From an uncultured Sphingomonas sp. (GTDB lineage Bacteria > Pseudomonadota > Alphaproteobacteria > Sphingomonadales > Sphingomonadaceae): a stretch of 16,250 nt of DNA. The position numbers and the translations under genes were made by a program. Under the pieces are notes generated by a model that was given only the letters and a program-made list of their open reading frames with translations, was not told the DNA's origin and ran no database searches. Positions within the stretch are counted from its first letter, which is position 1; each line of letters opens with the position of its first letter. Below, piece by piece: positions 1 to 6,985 of this stretch. The stretch lies in assembly GCA_902806295.1 (NCBI GenBank), contig CADCWB010000070.1:1-16250 (forward strand), given 5' to 3'.

Positions 1-1520
1 AGCTGATGGCGGAGGCGGGCGTGCCGGTGACTCCGGGCTACCTCGGCGAGGACCAGTCGCCCGAGCGGCTCAAGGCCGAGGCGGACGCGATCGGCTATCC
101 GGTGCTGATCAAGGCGGTCGCGGGCGGCGGCGGCAAGGGGATGCGGCGGGTCGATGAAGCGCCGGCGTTCCTGGATGCGCTCGACAGCTGCAAGCGCGAG
201 GCCGCGTCGTCGTTCGGCAATGACATCGTGCTGCTGGAGAAGTACATTCTCTCGCCGCGGCACATCGAGGTGCAGGTGTTCGGCGATAGCCACGGCAACG
301 TCGTCCACCTGTTCGAGCGTGACTGCTCGCTGCAGCGCCGGCACCAGAAAGTGATCGAGGAAGCGCCAGCGCCCGGCATGGAGGAGGCGACGCGTGAAGC
401 GGTGTGCGGCGCGGCCGTGCGGGCGGCGCAGGCGGTGAATTACGAGGGCGCAGGCACGATCGAGTTCATCGCCGACGCCAGCGAGGGCCTCCGCGCCGAC
501 CGCATCTGGTTCATGGAGATGAACACCCGCCTGCAGGTCGAGCATCCAGTTACGGAGGAGATCACCGGGCAGGATTTGGTGGAGTGGCAGCTCCGCGTGG
601 CGAGCGGGGAGCCGCTGCCGAAGCGGCAGGAGGAGCTGTCGATCACGGGCCACGCGATTGAGGCGCGGCTGTATGCGGAGGACCCGGAGAAGGGGTTCCT
701 GCCGAGTGTTGGGCGCTTGGAGCATTTCGACCTCGGCGAAGAAGGCCGGATGGAAACGGGCGTGGAAGAGGGCGATGCGATCTCGCCCTTCTACGATCCA
801 ATGATCGCCAAGCTGGTCGCGTGGGGTGACGACCGGGACGAGGCCATCTGCGAACTCGCCAGCATCCTCGACGAAGTCGAAGTCTGGCCCGTGCGGACCA
901 ACGCTGGCTTCCTGTTCAATGCGATTCTGGATGCCGACTTCGGCGCTGCGGCGATCGACACCGGCTTCATCGAGCGCCGACTGGCTGAGCTAGTGCCGGA
1001 CCCTGAGCCGGATGAAGCTTTGTGGCGCGGTGCGGCGGCGGTTGCGACTGCTATCGACGAGAACGAGGAGCCCGCCGCCGGGCTAAGCGGATTCAGGTTG
1101 AATGCGCCGGCGAACCGCAGCGTGGTGCTCGGTCGAGGCGGCGAGTTCAGGCGCATCGCGGTAGAAGACGGGCAGCCGATGGCCGCAGTGTCTGGGTTCC
1201 GCGACGAAGAACGTGTCGTCGTCTTCTATAAAGGGCAGGCGTATGAGTTCAGCCGATCGGCGCGGGGCAGTGTAGGCGGCCTTGCGGCGGACGGGGCGTT
1301 GCTGGCGCCCATGCCGGGCAAGGTGACCAGCGTGGACGTGGCCGCTGGGGAGCAGGTCAGCAAGGGCCAGCGTCTGCTTACGCTTGAGGCAATGAAGATG
1401 GAGCATGCGATGGTGGCTCCGTTCGACGGCGTGGTGGCGGAGCTGAATGTAACGGCGGGCGCTCAGGTGCAGGTGGACGCGGTGCTGACCCGGGTTGAGG
1501 CGCACCAGCCGTCATCCTGA
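1..1520 (+). CDS. mccA: Methylcrotonyl-CoA carboxylase biotin-containing (alpha) subunit, 5' end missing
   Basis: This is the biotin carboxylase plus biotin carrier subunit that carboxylates biotin with ATP and bicarbonate for 3-methylcrotonyl-CoA carboxylation in leucine breakdown. The reading frame is open from the window edge. The ATG at 6 is probably internal, because the N-terminal biotin carboxylase segment (roughly 120-150 residues of a family about 620-670 long) is missing. Counting from that Met, the ATP-grasp glycine loop GGGGKGM is at about 40-46, the signature FERDCSLQRRHQK at about 103-115 and the EMNTRLQVEHPVTEE active-site stretch near 170-185. A C-terminal biotinyl domain (about 430-500) carries EAMKMEH with the biotinylated Lys at 464. 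The H after KME favours methylcrotonyl- over propionyl-CoA carboxylase; the latter cannot be excluded without the upstream carboxyltransferase gene. The stop codon lies inside a hairpin repeat (1511-1596), so the last residues (PSS) are repeat-derived. Confidence 0.88.
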   Translation, partial: LMAEAGVPVTPGYLGEDQSPERLKAEADAIGYPVLIKAVAGGGGKGMRRVDEAPAFLDALDSCKREAASSFGNDIVLLEKYILSPRHIEVQVFGDSHGNVVHLFERDCSLQRRHQKVIEEAPAPGMEEATREAVCGAAVRAAQAVNYEGAGTIEFIADASEGLRADRIWFMEMNTRLQVEHPVTEEITGQDLVEWQLRVASGEPLPKRQEELSITGHAIEARLYAEDPEKGFLPSVGRLEHFDLGEEGRMETGVEEGDAISPFYDPMIAKLVAWGDDRDEAICELASILDEVEVWPVRTNAGFLFNAILDADFGAAAIDTGFIERRLAELVPDPEPDEALWRGAAAVATAIDENEEPAAGLSGFRLNAPANRSVVLGRGGEFRRIAVEDGQPMAAVSGFRDEERVVVFYKGQAYEFSRSARGSVGGLAADGALLAPMPGKVTSVDVAAGEQVSKGQRLLTLEAMKMEHAMVAPFDGVVAELNVTAGAQVQVDAVLTRVEAHQPSS

Positions 1521-1596
1521 ACTTGTTTCAGGATCCACCTTCCGACTAAGCGCAGTCCTCGCGGATAAGTGGATGCTGAAACAAGTTCAGCATGAC
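1511..1596. repeat. Paired inverted hairpin repeat of sphingomonad type
   Basis: Two 28-base arms at 1511-1538 and 1569-1596 are inverted copies separated by 30 bases. Each arm is also a hairpin on its own: ATCCTGAA and TTCAGGAT around a 5-base loop in the left arm, ATGCTGAA and TTCAGCAT in the right arm. The arms differ at two positions, and the C-to-G and G-to-C changes are compensatory, so each 8-bp stem stays perfect. The left arm overlaps the stop codon of the carboxylase gene, and the right arm ends 17 bases before the start of the next gene. I recall this core (CTGAACTTGTTTCAGGATCC) as a dispersed intergenic repeat in sphingomonads and relatives. In RNA it could act as a processing, stability or attenuation element between the two genes. 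Confidence 0.85.
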
Positions 1597-1613
1597 GGTT
1601 CAGAGGTGAAGAC

Positions 1614-2393
1614 ATGAACATTAACGGCATTGCGGCAGTGGTCACGGGCGGGGCGTCCGGCTTGGGTGAGGCGACGGCTCGGGCGCTGGCTGCTCAGGGC
1701 GCGAAGGTCGCGATCTTCGACCGTGATGTGGACCGCGGGACCAAGATCGCCGAGGAGCTTGGCGGCGTGTTCTGCGAGGTCGATGTCACCAGCGACGAGA
1801 AGGTCGCTGCGGGTTTCGAGCAGGCGCGCGCGGCGCATGGGCAGGAGCGGGTGCTGGTCAATTGTGCCGGTGTCGCGAACGCGGTGAAGACCGTCGGCCG
1901 CGACCGCGAGACCAAGGCGGTCAAGAAATATCCGCTGCATCAGTTCGAACTGGTGATCGGCATCAACCTGATCGGCACCTTCCGCTGCATCGCGCACTCG
2001 GCGGCCGGGATGGTCGACGCGGAGCCGGGCGAGGATGGCGAGAAGGGCGTGATCATCAACACGGCCTCGGTCGCGGCCGAGGACGGGCAGATTGGCCAGG
2101 CGGCCTATTCGGCGTCGAAGGGCGGCGTGCTGGCGATGACGCTGCCGATCGCCCGCGACCTGATGAACGAAGGCGTGCGGGTCAATACCATCCTGCCGGG
2201 CGTGTTCAAGACCCCGATGGTCGCCATGATGCCGCCGCAGGTGCAGGATGCGCTGGGGGCTCAGGTGCCTTTCCCCAAACGGCTTGGACGGCCGGAGGAA
2301 TATGCCCAGCTCGCGGTGTTCATGATCGAAAGCGGGTACATGAACGCCGAGCATGTGCGGCTGGACGGCGGTATCCGGATGGCGCCGAAGTAA
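1614..2393 (+). CDS. Short-chain dehydrogenase, 3-hydroxyacyl-CoA dehydrogenase type 2-like
   Basis: A 259-residue classical short-chain dehydrogenase/reductase, the usual length. It has the nucleotide-binding TGGASGLG at 11-18 and Asp36 at the end of the second strand, which favours NAD over NADP. NCAG at 83-86 stands in place of the usual NNAG. The catalytic residues are Ser152, Tyr165 and Lys169 (YSASK). The overall sequence resembles HSD17B10-type 3-hydroxyacyl-CoA dehydrogenases, which oxidise 2-methyl-3-hydroxybutyryl-CoA in isoleucine breakdown and other short 3-hydroxyacyl-CoAs. A GAGGTGA ribosome-binding site lies 4-10 bases before the ATG. It follows the methylcrotonyl-CoA carboxylase subunit and precedes cysQ on the same strand, fitting a branched-chain acyl-CoA degradation cluster. 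The exact substrate is inferred. Confidence 0.9.
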   Translation: MNINGIAAVVTGGASGLGEATARALAAQGAKVAIFDRDVDRGTKIAEELGGVFCEVDVTSDEKVAAGFEQARAAHGQERVLVNCAGVANAVKTVGRDRETKAVKKYPLHQFELVIGINLIGTFRCIAHSAAGMVDAEPGEDGEKGVIINTASVAAEDGQIGQAAYSASKGGVLAMTLPIARDLMNEGVRVNTILPGVFKTPMVAMMPPQVQDALGAQVPFPKRLGRPEEYAQLAVFMIESGYMNAEHVRLDGGIRMAPK

Positions 2394-2394
2394 G

Positions 2395-3219
2395 GTGAGC
2401 GACGCGCAACTGCTGGAGGCCCTAGCCGCGACCGCTCGGGAGGCTGGCGAGGCGATCCTGGCCGTGCGGCGCCGAGGTTATGAGGTCACTGCGAAGGGCG
2501 ATCTCTCTCCGGTCACCGAGGCGGACCATGCCGCCGAGCGGATCATCCTGGAGGCGCTGGCCCGCGTGGCACCAGGCGTGCCGGTGATTGCGGAAGAAGA
2601 AGTCGCTGCCGGTCGCATCCCGGCGCATGGTGATAGCTACTTCCTGGTCGATCCGCTGGACGGCACGAAGGAATTTGTGCGTGGCGGCGACGATTATACG
2701 GTGAATATCGGCCTGATCTTGGAAGCGGCGCCGGTGCTTGGCGTGGTGCTTGCTCCGGAAACCGGCAAGCTGCATGCTGGCCTTGTTGGGCAAGGAGCGT
2801 GGCTGGAGGAAGCAGGCGGTCGGCGACCGATCCATACCCGCGCGCGTCCCGCCGATCTGGTCGCGGTCGCCTCCAAGTCGCATTACACCCAGAATACTTC
2901 GGACTATCTGGATAGCCTGTGCCGCGGAGGCGAGCATGTTTCGGTCGGCTCTTCGCTGAAGTTCTGCATCGTGGCCGAAGGGCAGGCCGACATCTATCCG
3001 CGCCTGTCGCCGACCAGCGAGTGGGACACGGCGGCCGGGCACGCCATCCTGCTGGCGGCGGGAGGCCGGGTTGATGGCGTCGACGGTACGCCGCTGCGCT
3101 ACGGCAAGACGGCGTTCCTCAACCGCGGCTTTGTCGCCACGGGCGGGTGGGAGCCGCCCGAGCTGGTGCCATTTATGACGGAGTTTGCGGGTGGTGGGGA
3201 CCTGCCTCAAGGGGTTTGA
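2395..3219 (+). CDS. cysQ: 3'(2'),5'-bisphosphate nucleotidase CysQ-type phosphatase
   Basis: Inositol monophosphatase-fold enzyme that probably hydrolyses 3'-phosphoadenosine 5'-phosphate to AMP, clearing a by-product of sulfate assimilation. It requires Mg2+ and is cytosolic. From the GTG at 2395 it is 274 residues. Metal-binding motifs are TEAD at 41-44, EEE at 67-69, DPLDGTKEF at 86-94 and WDTAAGHA at 210-217, all intact. I prefer this GTG, one base after the stop of the preceding dehydrogenase gene, because it gives the normal N-terminus. An ATG at 2353 would add 14 residues and overlap the upstream gene by 41 bases. The tight spacing suggests translational coupling. The 3' end overlaps a small convergent gene (3173-3460). 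Other members of the inositol phosphatase family remain possible. Confidence 0.9.
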   Translation: MSDAQLLEALAATAREAGEAILAVRRRGYEVTAKGDLSPVTEADHAAERIILEALARVAPGVPVIAEEEVAAGRIPAHGDSYFLVDPLDGTKEFVRGGDDYTVNIGLILEAAPVLGVVLAPETGKLHAGLVGQGAWLEEAGGRRPIHTRARPADLVAVASKSHYTQNTSDYLDSLCRGGEHVSVGSSLKFCIVAEGQADIYPRLSPTSEWDTAAGHAILLAAGGRVDGVDGTPLRYGKTAFLNRGFVATGGWEPPELVPFMTEFAGGGDLPQGV

Positions 3220-3460
3220 CGTCGAGCCACGGGCCAGGGGTGCTCCAGTCCGGTAGAGGTGAGAAGTCGCCGCTCCCCCAGCCGCTAAGATCCTCTAGCT
3301 CGGATCGAATGCCAGCCAGCCGGATCAGCATCGCCGAGGCTTCCGGCTCTAGCGACGGGTCAGACAGCAGCCCCCTAGCAACGTGTTCGGCAGTGTTCAG
3401 TGCAGTCAGCAATTGTCGCAGCCAGCTGTGCCGGCCTGCAGAAGAAAGTACATTGTGCAT
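3173..3460 (-). CDS. Small conserved-looking hypothetical protein
   Basis: A 95-residue open frame filling the space after cysQ. The N-terminal 60 residues look like a helical protein (leucine-rich stretches around 14-35 and 44-57), followed by a Trp/Pro/Gly-rich tail (about 60-80) without predicted fold. There is no signal peptide or membrane segment. AGG sits about 8 bases before the ATG as a weak ribosome-binding site. The last 47 bases overlap cysQ on the opposite strand. I do not recognise a named family. Similar small acidic helical proteins occur in sphingomonads, but that is recall only. Its function is unknown, and it could be a chance frame. Confidence 0.5.
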   Translation of the reverse strand: MHNVLSSAGRHSWLRQLLTALNTAEHVARGLLSDPSLEPEASAMLIRLAGIRSELEDLSGWGSGDFSPLPDWSTPGPWLDVKPLEAGPHHPQTPS

Positions 3461-3616
3461 GAGCTGCGCCTAGCAGCTGCTCGGGCTGATCGGGAGAGCA
3501 GCCGTAACGAGTTAACGCGAACTCAATCCATTACGGATTCGAATGTTTGCGCTTCTATGCGCCTTTCCGCTCGTGTAGGCCCATGGCTGCTCGGTATACC
3601 ATTCTGGATGAATGCC

Positions 3617-4539
3617 ATGACCGCAGCCACCTACGCTCGCATCACCGATCCAATCGCCGAGTGGGGCTCCGCACCGGCACTCGTCTTTGCTCCGTCCGCG
3701 GCATTGCTTGAGCGCGGCCGCTCCAGTGTGGAGTATGCTGGTTGGCGGGTCGTTGCGGCCCAGCCAGTCGAAGGAGCGATCGAGCGACTGGATCAGCAGG
3801 CTTCCACGGGGTTGGTGTGGGTCGAACTGCCCGGTGAGCTTGGTGCAACCGAGTTGGATTTGCTTCAGCGGATCGACGGTGACGTGCGAGCCACTCGGTA
3901 CCGGGCGCTGGTCGCGGCGCCGATCGATGCGCTGGATATGATCAGCACGGTCGTGCGCGAGTCAGCGGTCGAACTGCTGATCGATGCCGGCGATGCAGAG
4001 CGGTTGGCGGCGCTCGCCCTTGTTGCATCAGGTGCTGGTACCGCGCGTAATCTGTCGGACATCGCGTCGGATGGAAGCACGGCGCGCCTTCGCCAGTTGA
4101 GCGATGAGGTCAATCGTATCGCCTCGGCCTGGCGCGCTTGTCGAGCGGCCCGGCGTCGGAAAGCACGTCCAAGCCGGTGGAGGCGGGCGACGGTCCTGCG
4201 GTGGCTGCCGAGACGGTGCGGTTGATGATCCGTGCCCGGCGACTGCGGGCGAATTACTTGCCGGCCGAGCTGTTTGCCGATCCTGCCTGGGACATGCTGC
4301 TGGATCTGCTGCAGGCGGAGATCGTCCAGCATCGCGTGCCGGTGTCGAGCCTGTGCATCGCCGCTGCGGTCCCGGCAATAACGGCTCTGCGTTGGATCAA
4401 GAGCATGACGGACGAAGGACTGCTGCTGCGCCGGGATGATCCCCGCGACGGTCGCCGGGTGTTCATTGAGCTTGCCCCCGCGACAAGCGTCGCGATGCGA
4501 CGTTACTTTGCGGAGATCGGGCCGGTGCCGGTCGTTTGA
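3617..4539 (+). pseudogene. MarR-like winged-helix regulator split by a one-base frameshift
   Basis: Two consecutive frames together encode one protein of about 307 residues. The first, from the ATG at 3617 (or 3608), gives about 171 residues of alternating strand and helix resembling a receiver-like domain, ending in SDEVNRIASA. There the frame breaks. In the next frame, starting with CTG at 4129, the protein continues naturally as LARLSSG and goes on to a winged-helix domain: the recognition helix is near ITALRWIKSM, and the wing contains DPRDGRR. Restoring one C in the CC run at 4128-4129 (GCCTGG back to GCCCTGG) joins both parts. Sphingomonads carry intact regulators of this layout. The break may be a real inactivating mutation or a sequencing error. 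There is no stop codon exactly at the break, so the unrepaired first frame runs on to 4225 in arginine-rich nonsense. Confidence 0.75.
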
Positions 4540-4587
4540 GCGAAGCCCCATTGACCCCAGAGCGCTGACGAGGCAGCAGCGATGCGA

Positions 4588-4663
4588 GGGCGCTTAGCTC
4601 AGTTGGTAGAGCATCTCGTTTACACCGAGAGGGTCGGCGGTTCGAGCCCGTCAGCGCCCACCA
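4588..4663 (+). tRNA. tRNA-Val (anticodon UAC)
   Basis: A complete 76-base cloverleaf. The acceptor arm GGGCGCT pairs with AGCGCCC at 4653-4659, followed by discriminator A and an encoded CCA at 4661-4663. The D arm contains AGCTCAGTTGGTAGAGC. The anticodon stem TCTCG/CGAGA closes a seven-base loop TTTACAC with anticodon TAC, which reads GUA (valine). The T arm has the standard TTCGAGC loop. A weak 5-bp hairpin (4681-4695) without a T run follows and may mark the transcript end. Confidence 0.96.
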
Positions 4664-4706
4664 TCCTCAACTTCCCCGAGGCCGATTAAGTCGGCTCCAT
4701 GCCGGC

Positions 4707-4859
4707 TCAGAAGAATCCGAGCTGCTCGAAGTTGACGACGCCCAGCGCGAGCAGGATGCATGAGATGATCAGGGCGGCAACGACCAGGATGCCGATGATG
4801 CGAACGGGCCCTGGGGTGCGGCCTTGCGGCGCGGAATTGTCAATCGGTTGTCGGCTCAC
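4707..4859 (-). CDS. Small single-pass membrane protein (50 residues)
   Basis: A GTG-started frame of 50 residues preceded by GAGGAG six bases before the start, a strong ribosome-binding site. The first 20 residues are polar and Pro/Gln/Gly-rich. Residues 21-42 form one hydrophobic segment (starting IIGILVVAALII and continuing to VV). The tail NFEQLGFF is short. This is a typical tail-anchored or N-in small inner-membrane protein. It lies 54 bases downstream of a second small membrane protein on the same strand, and both are downstream of an XRE regulator gene. I do not recognise a characterised family. The good start signal, the coherent hydrophobic profile and the neighbouring small protein support it being real. 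Confidence 0.7.
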   Translation of the reverse strand: MSRQPIDNSAPQGRTPGPVRIIGILVVAALIISCILLALGVVNFEQLGFF

Positions 4860-4913
4860 GTAAGACTCCTCTTGCTGGAGCTCTCAACGAGGCAGCGCGC
4901 CGCGAGTTCAGCG

Positions 4914-5015
4914 TCAGAGCCGAACAACACCGAGGATCAGCAGCAGGAGCAAGGTGCCGCCGATGGTCAGGAGGAGAGAGCCGATGCAGCCGAGGCGGTT
5001 GGAGAAGAAAAACAT
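4914..5015 (-). CDS. Tiny membrane protein (33 residues)
   Basis: The frame is ATG-started with AGGGAA six bases upstream. The N-terminus MFFFSNRLGCIGS is followed by a leucine-rich hydrophobic segment (about 13-31) ending in VVRL. One transmembrane helix is expected, and the positive residue near the C-terminus suggests the tail is cytoplasmic. I recall similar very short proteins with this N-terminus in sphingomonads, with no known function. It lies between the XRE regulator gene (60 bases upstream) and the 50-residue membrane protein gene (54 bases downstream), so the three may be cotranscribed. Confidence 0.7.
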   Translation of the reverse strand: MFFFSNRLGCIGSLLLTIGGTLLLLLILGVVRL

Positions 5016-5056
5016 CAGAGTTCCCTGTTAGTACCTGCTGCAACGTCGTGCAGCTG

Positions 5057-5077
5057 TAAGGGTTCACGGGTCCCTTA
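5057..5077 (-). terminator. Weak hairpin at the end of the XRE gene
   Basis: TAAGGG (5057-5062) and CCCTTA (5072-5077) form a perfect 6-bp stem around a 9-base loop. The stem includes the stop codon of the XRE gene. No T run follows on the minus strand, so termination is doubtful. It could attenuate transcription into the small membrane protein genes. Confidence 0.25.
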
Positions 5078-5638
5078 AAGGCTGCGTACGAGCTTGGTGA
5101 CCATGGCTGCCCAGGGCGGTGCAGCGACAACGCTCTGCCGAGCGCCCGAGCCCGGCGGCAGAAGATGAAGCTTGTCGCCGTCGCGGCCGATCAGCCGGCC
5201 GAACAGGAAGCGGCCAGCCGGCCGGGGAACGAGGACGTCGCGGTTGAGCGCACGGCCGAACTCGTCGGGGGACAGGCGATCGCACCATAATTCGTCGCCG
5301 GCCCGGTAGTCGCCGGTGCTGGAGGCGACGTGGATAGCGACTTGATTGGGCTTGGAACGGGGCGGCAATAGGCGGCTGGCTTTCCGCGGCGCGGCGGCGC
5401 CGTTGCTGGACAGGGTAGCGACGACGGCGAGATCATCCTGTTCGGGGTGGTCGACCAGATCGGCCGAGTCCACGCCAAGGGCGGCGGCGATGCGGTTAAG
5501 CCAGCCGATGGAGACCGTCCGCATGCCCGTTTCAAGCCGACCTATGGTCTGCGGAGTGGTCGGCGGCTCGCAGCGGCGCGCCACGTCATCAAGAGTCAGC
5601 CGCTTGGCCTTCCGAACGTCACGAATGCGGGTAATCAC
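5075..5638 (-). CDS. XRE-family transcriptional regulator
   Basis: A 187-residue protein with a GTG start and AGGAG about 9 bases upstream. Residues 1-65 form a Cro/CI-type helix-turn-helix: RIRDVRKAKRLTLDDVARR, then TPQTIGRLETG and a helix ending in IAAALGVD. The C-terminal part (about 95-187) has short strand-like segments (VAIHVASSTGDYRAGDELWCD, positions about 97-117; DVLVPRP; RFLFGRLIGRD) and resembles the beta-rich C-terminal domain of CI/LexA-like regulators. I see no clear Ser-Lys protease pair. It is divergent from the DUF6456 gene across 92 bases that contain inverted repeats, which suggests autoregulation and control of the neighbour. Two small membrane protein genes follow it. Confidence 0.85.
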   Translation of the reverse strand: MITRIRDVRKAKRLTLDDVARRCEPPTTPQTIGRLETGMRTVSIGWLNRIAAALGVDSADLVDHPEQDDLAVVATLSSNGAAAPRKASRLLPPRSKPNQVAIHVASSTGDYRAGDELWCDRLSPDEFGRALNRDVLVPRPAGRFLFGRLIGRDGDKLHLLPPGSGARQSVVAAPPWAAMVTKLVRSL

Positions 5639-5639
5639 C

Positions 5640-5689
5640 GATAACTCTCCTGAACCGGTCTGGTAAGTTATCCTGTCCTACGTTTTACC
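5640..5689. promoter_or_regulatory. Candidate operator region between the XRE and DUF6456 genes
   Basis: Inverted repeats sit in the shared upstream region: GATAAC (5640-5645) with GTTATC (5667-5672), roughly centred on the palindrome ACCGGT (5654-5659), and GGTAA (5662-5666) with TTACC (5685-5689). Dyads of this kind fit binding of an XRE dimer. The first arm sits next to the GTG start of the regulator, so binding could block its expression. The region is also AT-richer than its surroundings. Confidence 0.35.
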
Positions 5690-5730
5690 CTATGTGGCAA
5701 GTGCGCGTCACCACAAAGGAGGCGTGCGAG

Positions 5731-6222
5731 ATGCGAAGCGAGAACGGGCGGCTACTGGACGAGCGGACGGTGGATGGCAACTTGAAGACCGGCACGGCAG
5801 CGGCTCGGCCGACCCGGTCCGTGACGGTGAATGTCGCCGAGTCGCCGCTCGGCTGGCTGAAGGCGCGTGGGCACATCAGCGAGCGGCAGTATGACGCCGG
5901 CGAACAGCTGCGGCTGGACTGGGAGCGGGCGCAACTGGCGCCGAGCATTACCATGCGGTGGGACGCCGAGCCGATGACCAAGGGGCGCAGTGGCCCGCCA
6001 AGCAGATGGCACCCGGCAGAGTCACAGATCAAGGCGCGCGAGCGATTCGATGCTGCAGTCGCAGCGGCGGGACCTGGTTTGTCGGACATATTATGGCGCG
6101 TGGTCTGCGCCGGTGAAGGCATGCGGGAGGCGGAGGGGGCACTGGGTTGGCCGGCGAGAGCCGGTAAGCTGGTACTGACGATCGCGTTGGACCGAGTGGC
6201 GGATTTCTATCGGATGCCGTGA
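5731..6222 (+). CDS. DUF6456 domain-containing protein
   Basis: The start is the ATG at 5731, because AAAGGAGG lies 8 bases before it; an upstream ATG at 5692 has no such site and would translate through it. The protein has 163 residues. Residues 1-30 are variable. From about 34 the sequence matches my recollection of DUF6456: ESPLGWLKARGHISERQ, DWERAQLAP with MRWD, and near the end GPGLSDILWRVVCAGEG and LGWPARAGKLVL. The C-terminal half is helical and could bind DNA (helix-turn-helix-like), but this is inference. No signal or membrane segment is present. It is divergent from the XRE gene. Its function is unknown. Confidence 0.85.
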   Translation: MRSENGRLLDERTVDGNLKTGTAAARPTRSVTVNVAESPLGWLKARGHISERQYDAGEQLRLDWERAQLAPSITMRWDAEPMTKGRSGPPSRWHPAESQIKARERFDAAVAAAGPGLSDILWRVVCAGEGMREAEGALGWPARAGKLVLTIALDRVADFYRMP

Positions 6223-6277
6223 AGCGCTGGTGAGGGCGGTCGAGGGCTGATAGGGTCTGATAAGGGAGCTGACCGCC

Positions 6278-6925
6278 ATGATCCTATACGGTTCGTCACT
6301 GTCGCCATTCGTGCGCAAGGTGCTCGTGTTTGCGGCTGAGAAAGGCATCGCACTTGAAGCGAAGCCGGTCGGCATCGGCGACGCGAACCCTGAGTTCCGG
6401 GCGGCGAGCCCATTCGGCAAGATGCCGGCGCTGGTGGATGGCGATTTCTGCCTGGCCGACTCGAGTGCCATCGTCCACTATCTCGAGGCGCTCCAGCCGG
6501 ACCCGCCATTGATCCCGGCGGGCGCTCGTGAACGAGGGCGCACCATCTGGTTCGAAGAGTTCGCCGACACGATGTTGATGGGCTGCCTCGCCAAGATGTT
6601 CTTCAATCGAGTGGTCGCGCCGGTGTTCCTGAAGCGCGAAGGGGACCTCTCGGTGGCGGACACGGCAGAGCGGATCGAGTGGCCGCCGATGCTGGCTTAT
6701 CTGGAGCGCACCCTGCCGGAGAGCGGGTATCTCGTGGGAGGAAGCATGACGCTAGCCGATATCGCCGTCGTTAGCCCCCTCGCGAATCTCGGCTACATGG
6801 GGGTGAGCATTGACCCAGCGACCCACCCGCGCACCGCCGCGTTCAAGGAGCGGACCCTGGCTCGGCCGAGTTTCGCTGCGCTGATCGCTCGAGAGAAGGC
6901 GGCGCTGGAGCGGCTCGCAGCCTGA
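6278..6925 (+). CDS. Glutathione S-transferase family protein
   Basis: A 215-residue two-domain GST, the usual length. The N-terminal thioredoxin-like domain (about 1-78) has the active-site region SSLSPFVRKV at 6-15, the cis-proline segment FGKMPAL and the glutathione-binding DSSAIVHYLE. The C-terminal helical domain (about 85-205) includes the N-capping motif MTLADIAV. A Ser rather than a Tyr or Cys is the likely catalytic residue. The enzyme would conjugate glutathione to electrophiles or act in detoxification; its substrate cannot be told. AAGGGAG lies about 10 bases before the ATG. The gene ends 60 bases before the convergent disordered-protein gene, with a shared hairpin between. Confidence 0.92.
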   Translation: MILYGSSLSPFVRKVLVFAAEKGIALEAKPVGIGDANPEFRAASPFGKMPALVDGDFCLADSSAIVHYLEALQPDPPLIPAGARERGRTIWFEEFADTMLMGCLAKMFFNRVVAPVFLKREGDLSVADTAERIEWPPMLAYLERTLPESGYLVGGSMTLADIAVVSPLANLGYMGVSIDPATHPRTAAFKERTLARPSFAALIAREKAALERLAA

Positions 6926-6935
6926 ACGCAGAAGC

Positions 6936-6963
6936 GCCGCGCTTCCCCATTGGAAAGCGCGGC
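6936..6963. terminator. Bidirectional terminator-like hairpin between convergent genes
   Basis: GCCGCGCTT (6936-6944) and AAGCGCGGC (6955-6963) form a perfect 9-bp stem with a 10-base loop. It lies midway between the end of the GST gene and the end of the convergent disordered-protein gene. T runs are weak on both sides (GCTTCTGCGTTC on the minus strand). Confidence 0.6.
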
Positions 6964-6985
6964 ACCTTGATCGTTGGCGGTCTGC

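Noticed and set aside
1083..2354. Long minus-strand frames opposite the carboxylase and dehydrogenase genes
   Set aside because: They are antisense shadows in GC-rich coding DNA, rich in Arg/His/Pro, with no domain signal; the plus-strand frames carry full motif sets.
4664..4706. Attachment site or integrase scar next to tRNA-Val
   Set aside because: No repeat of the tRNA 3' end was found downstream in the window, and no integrase gene is nearby.
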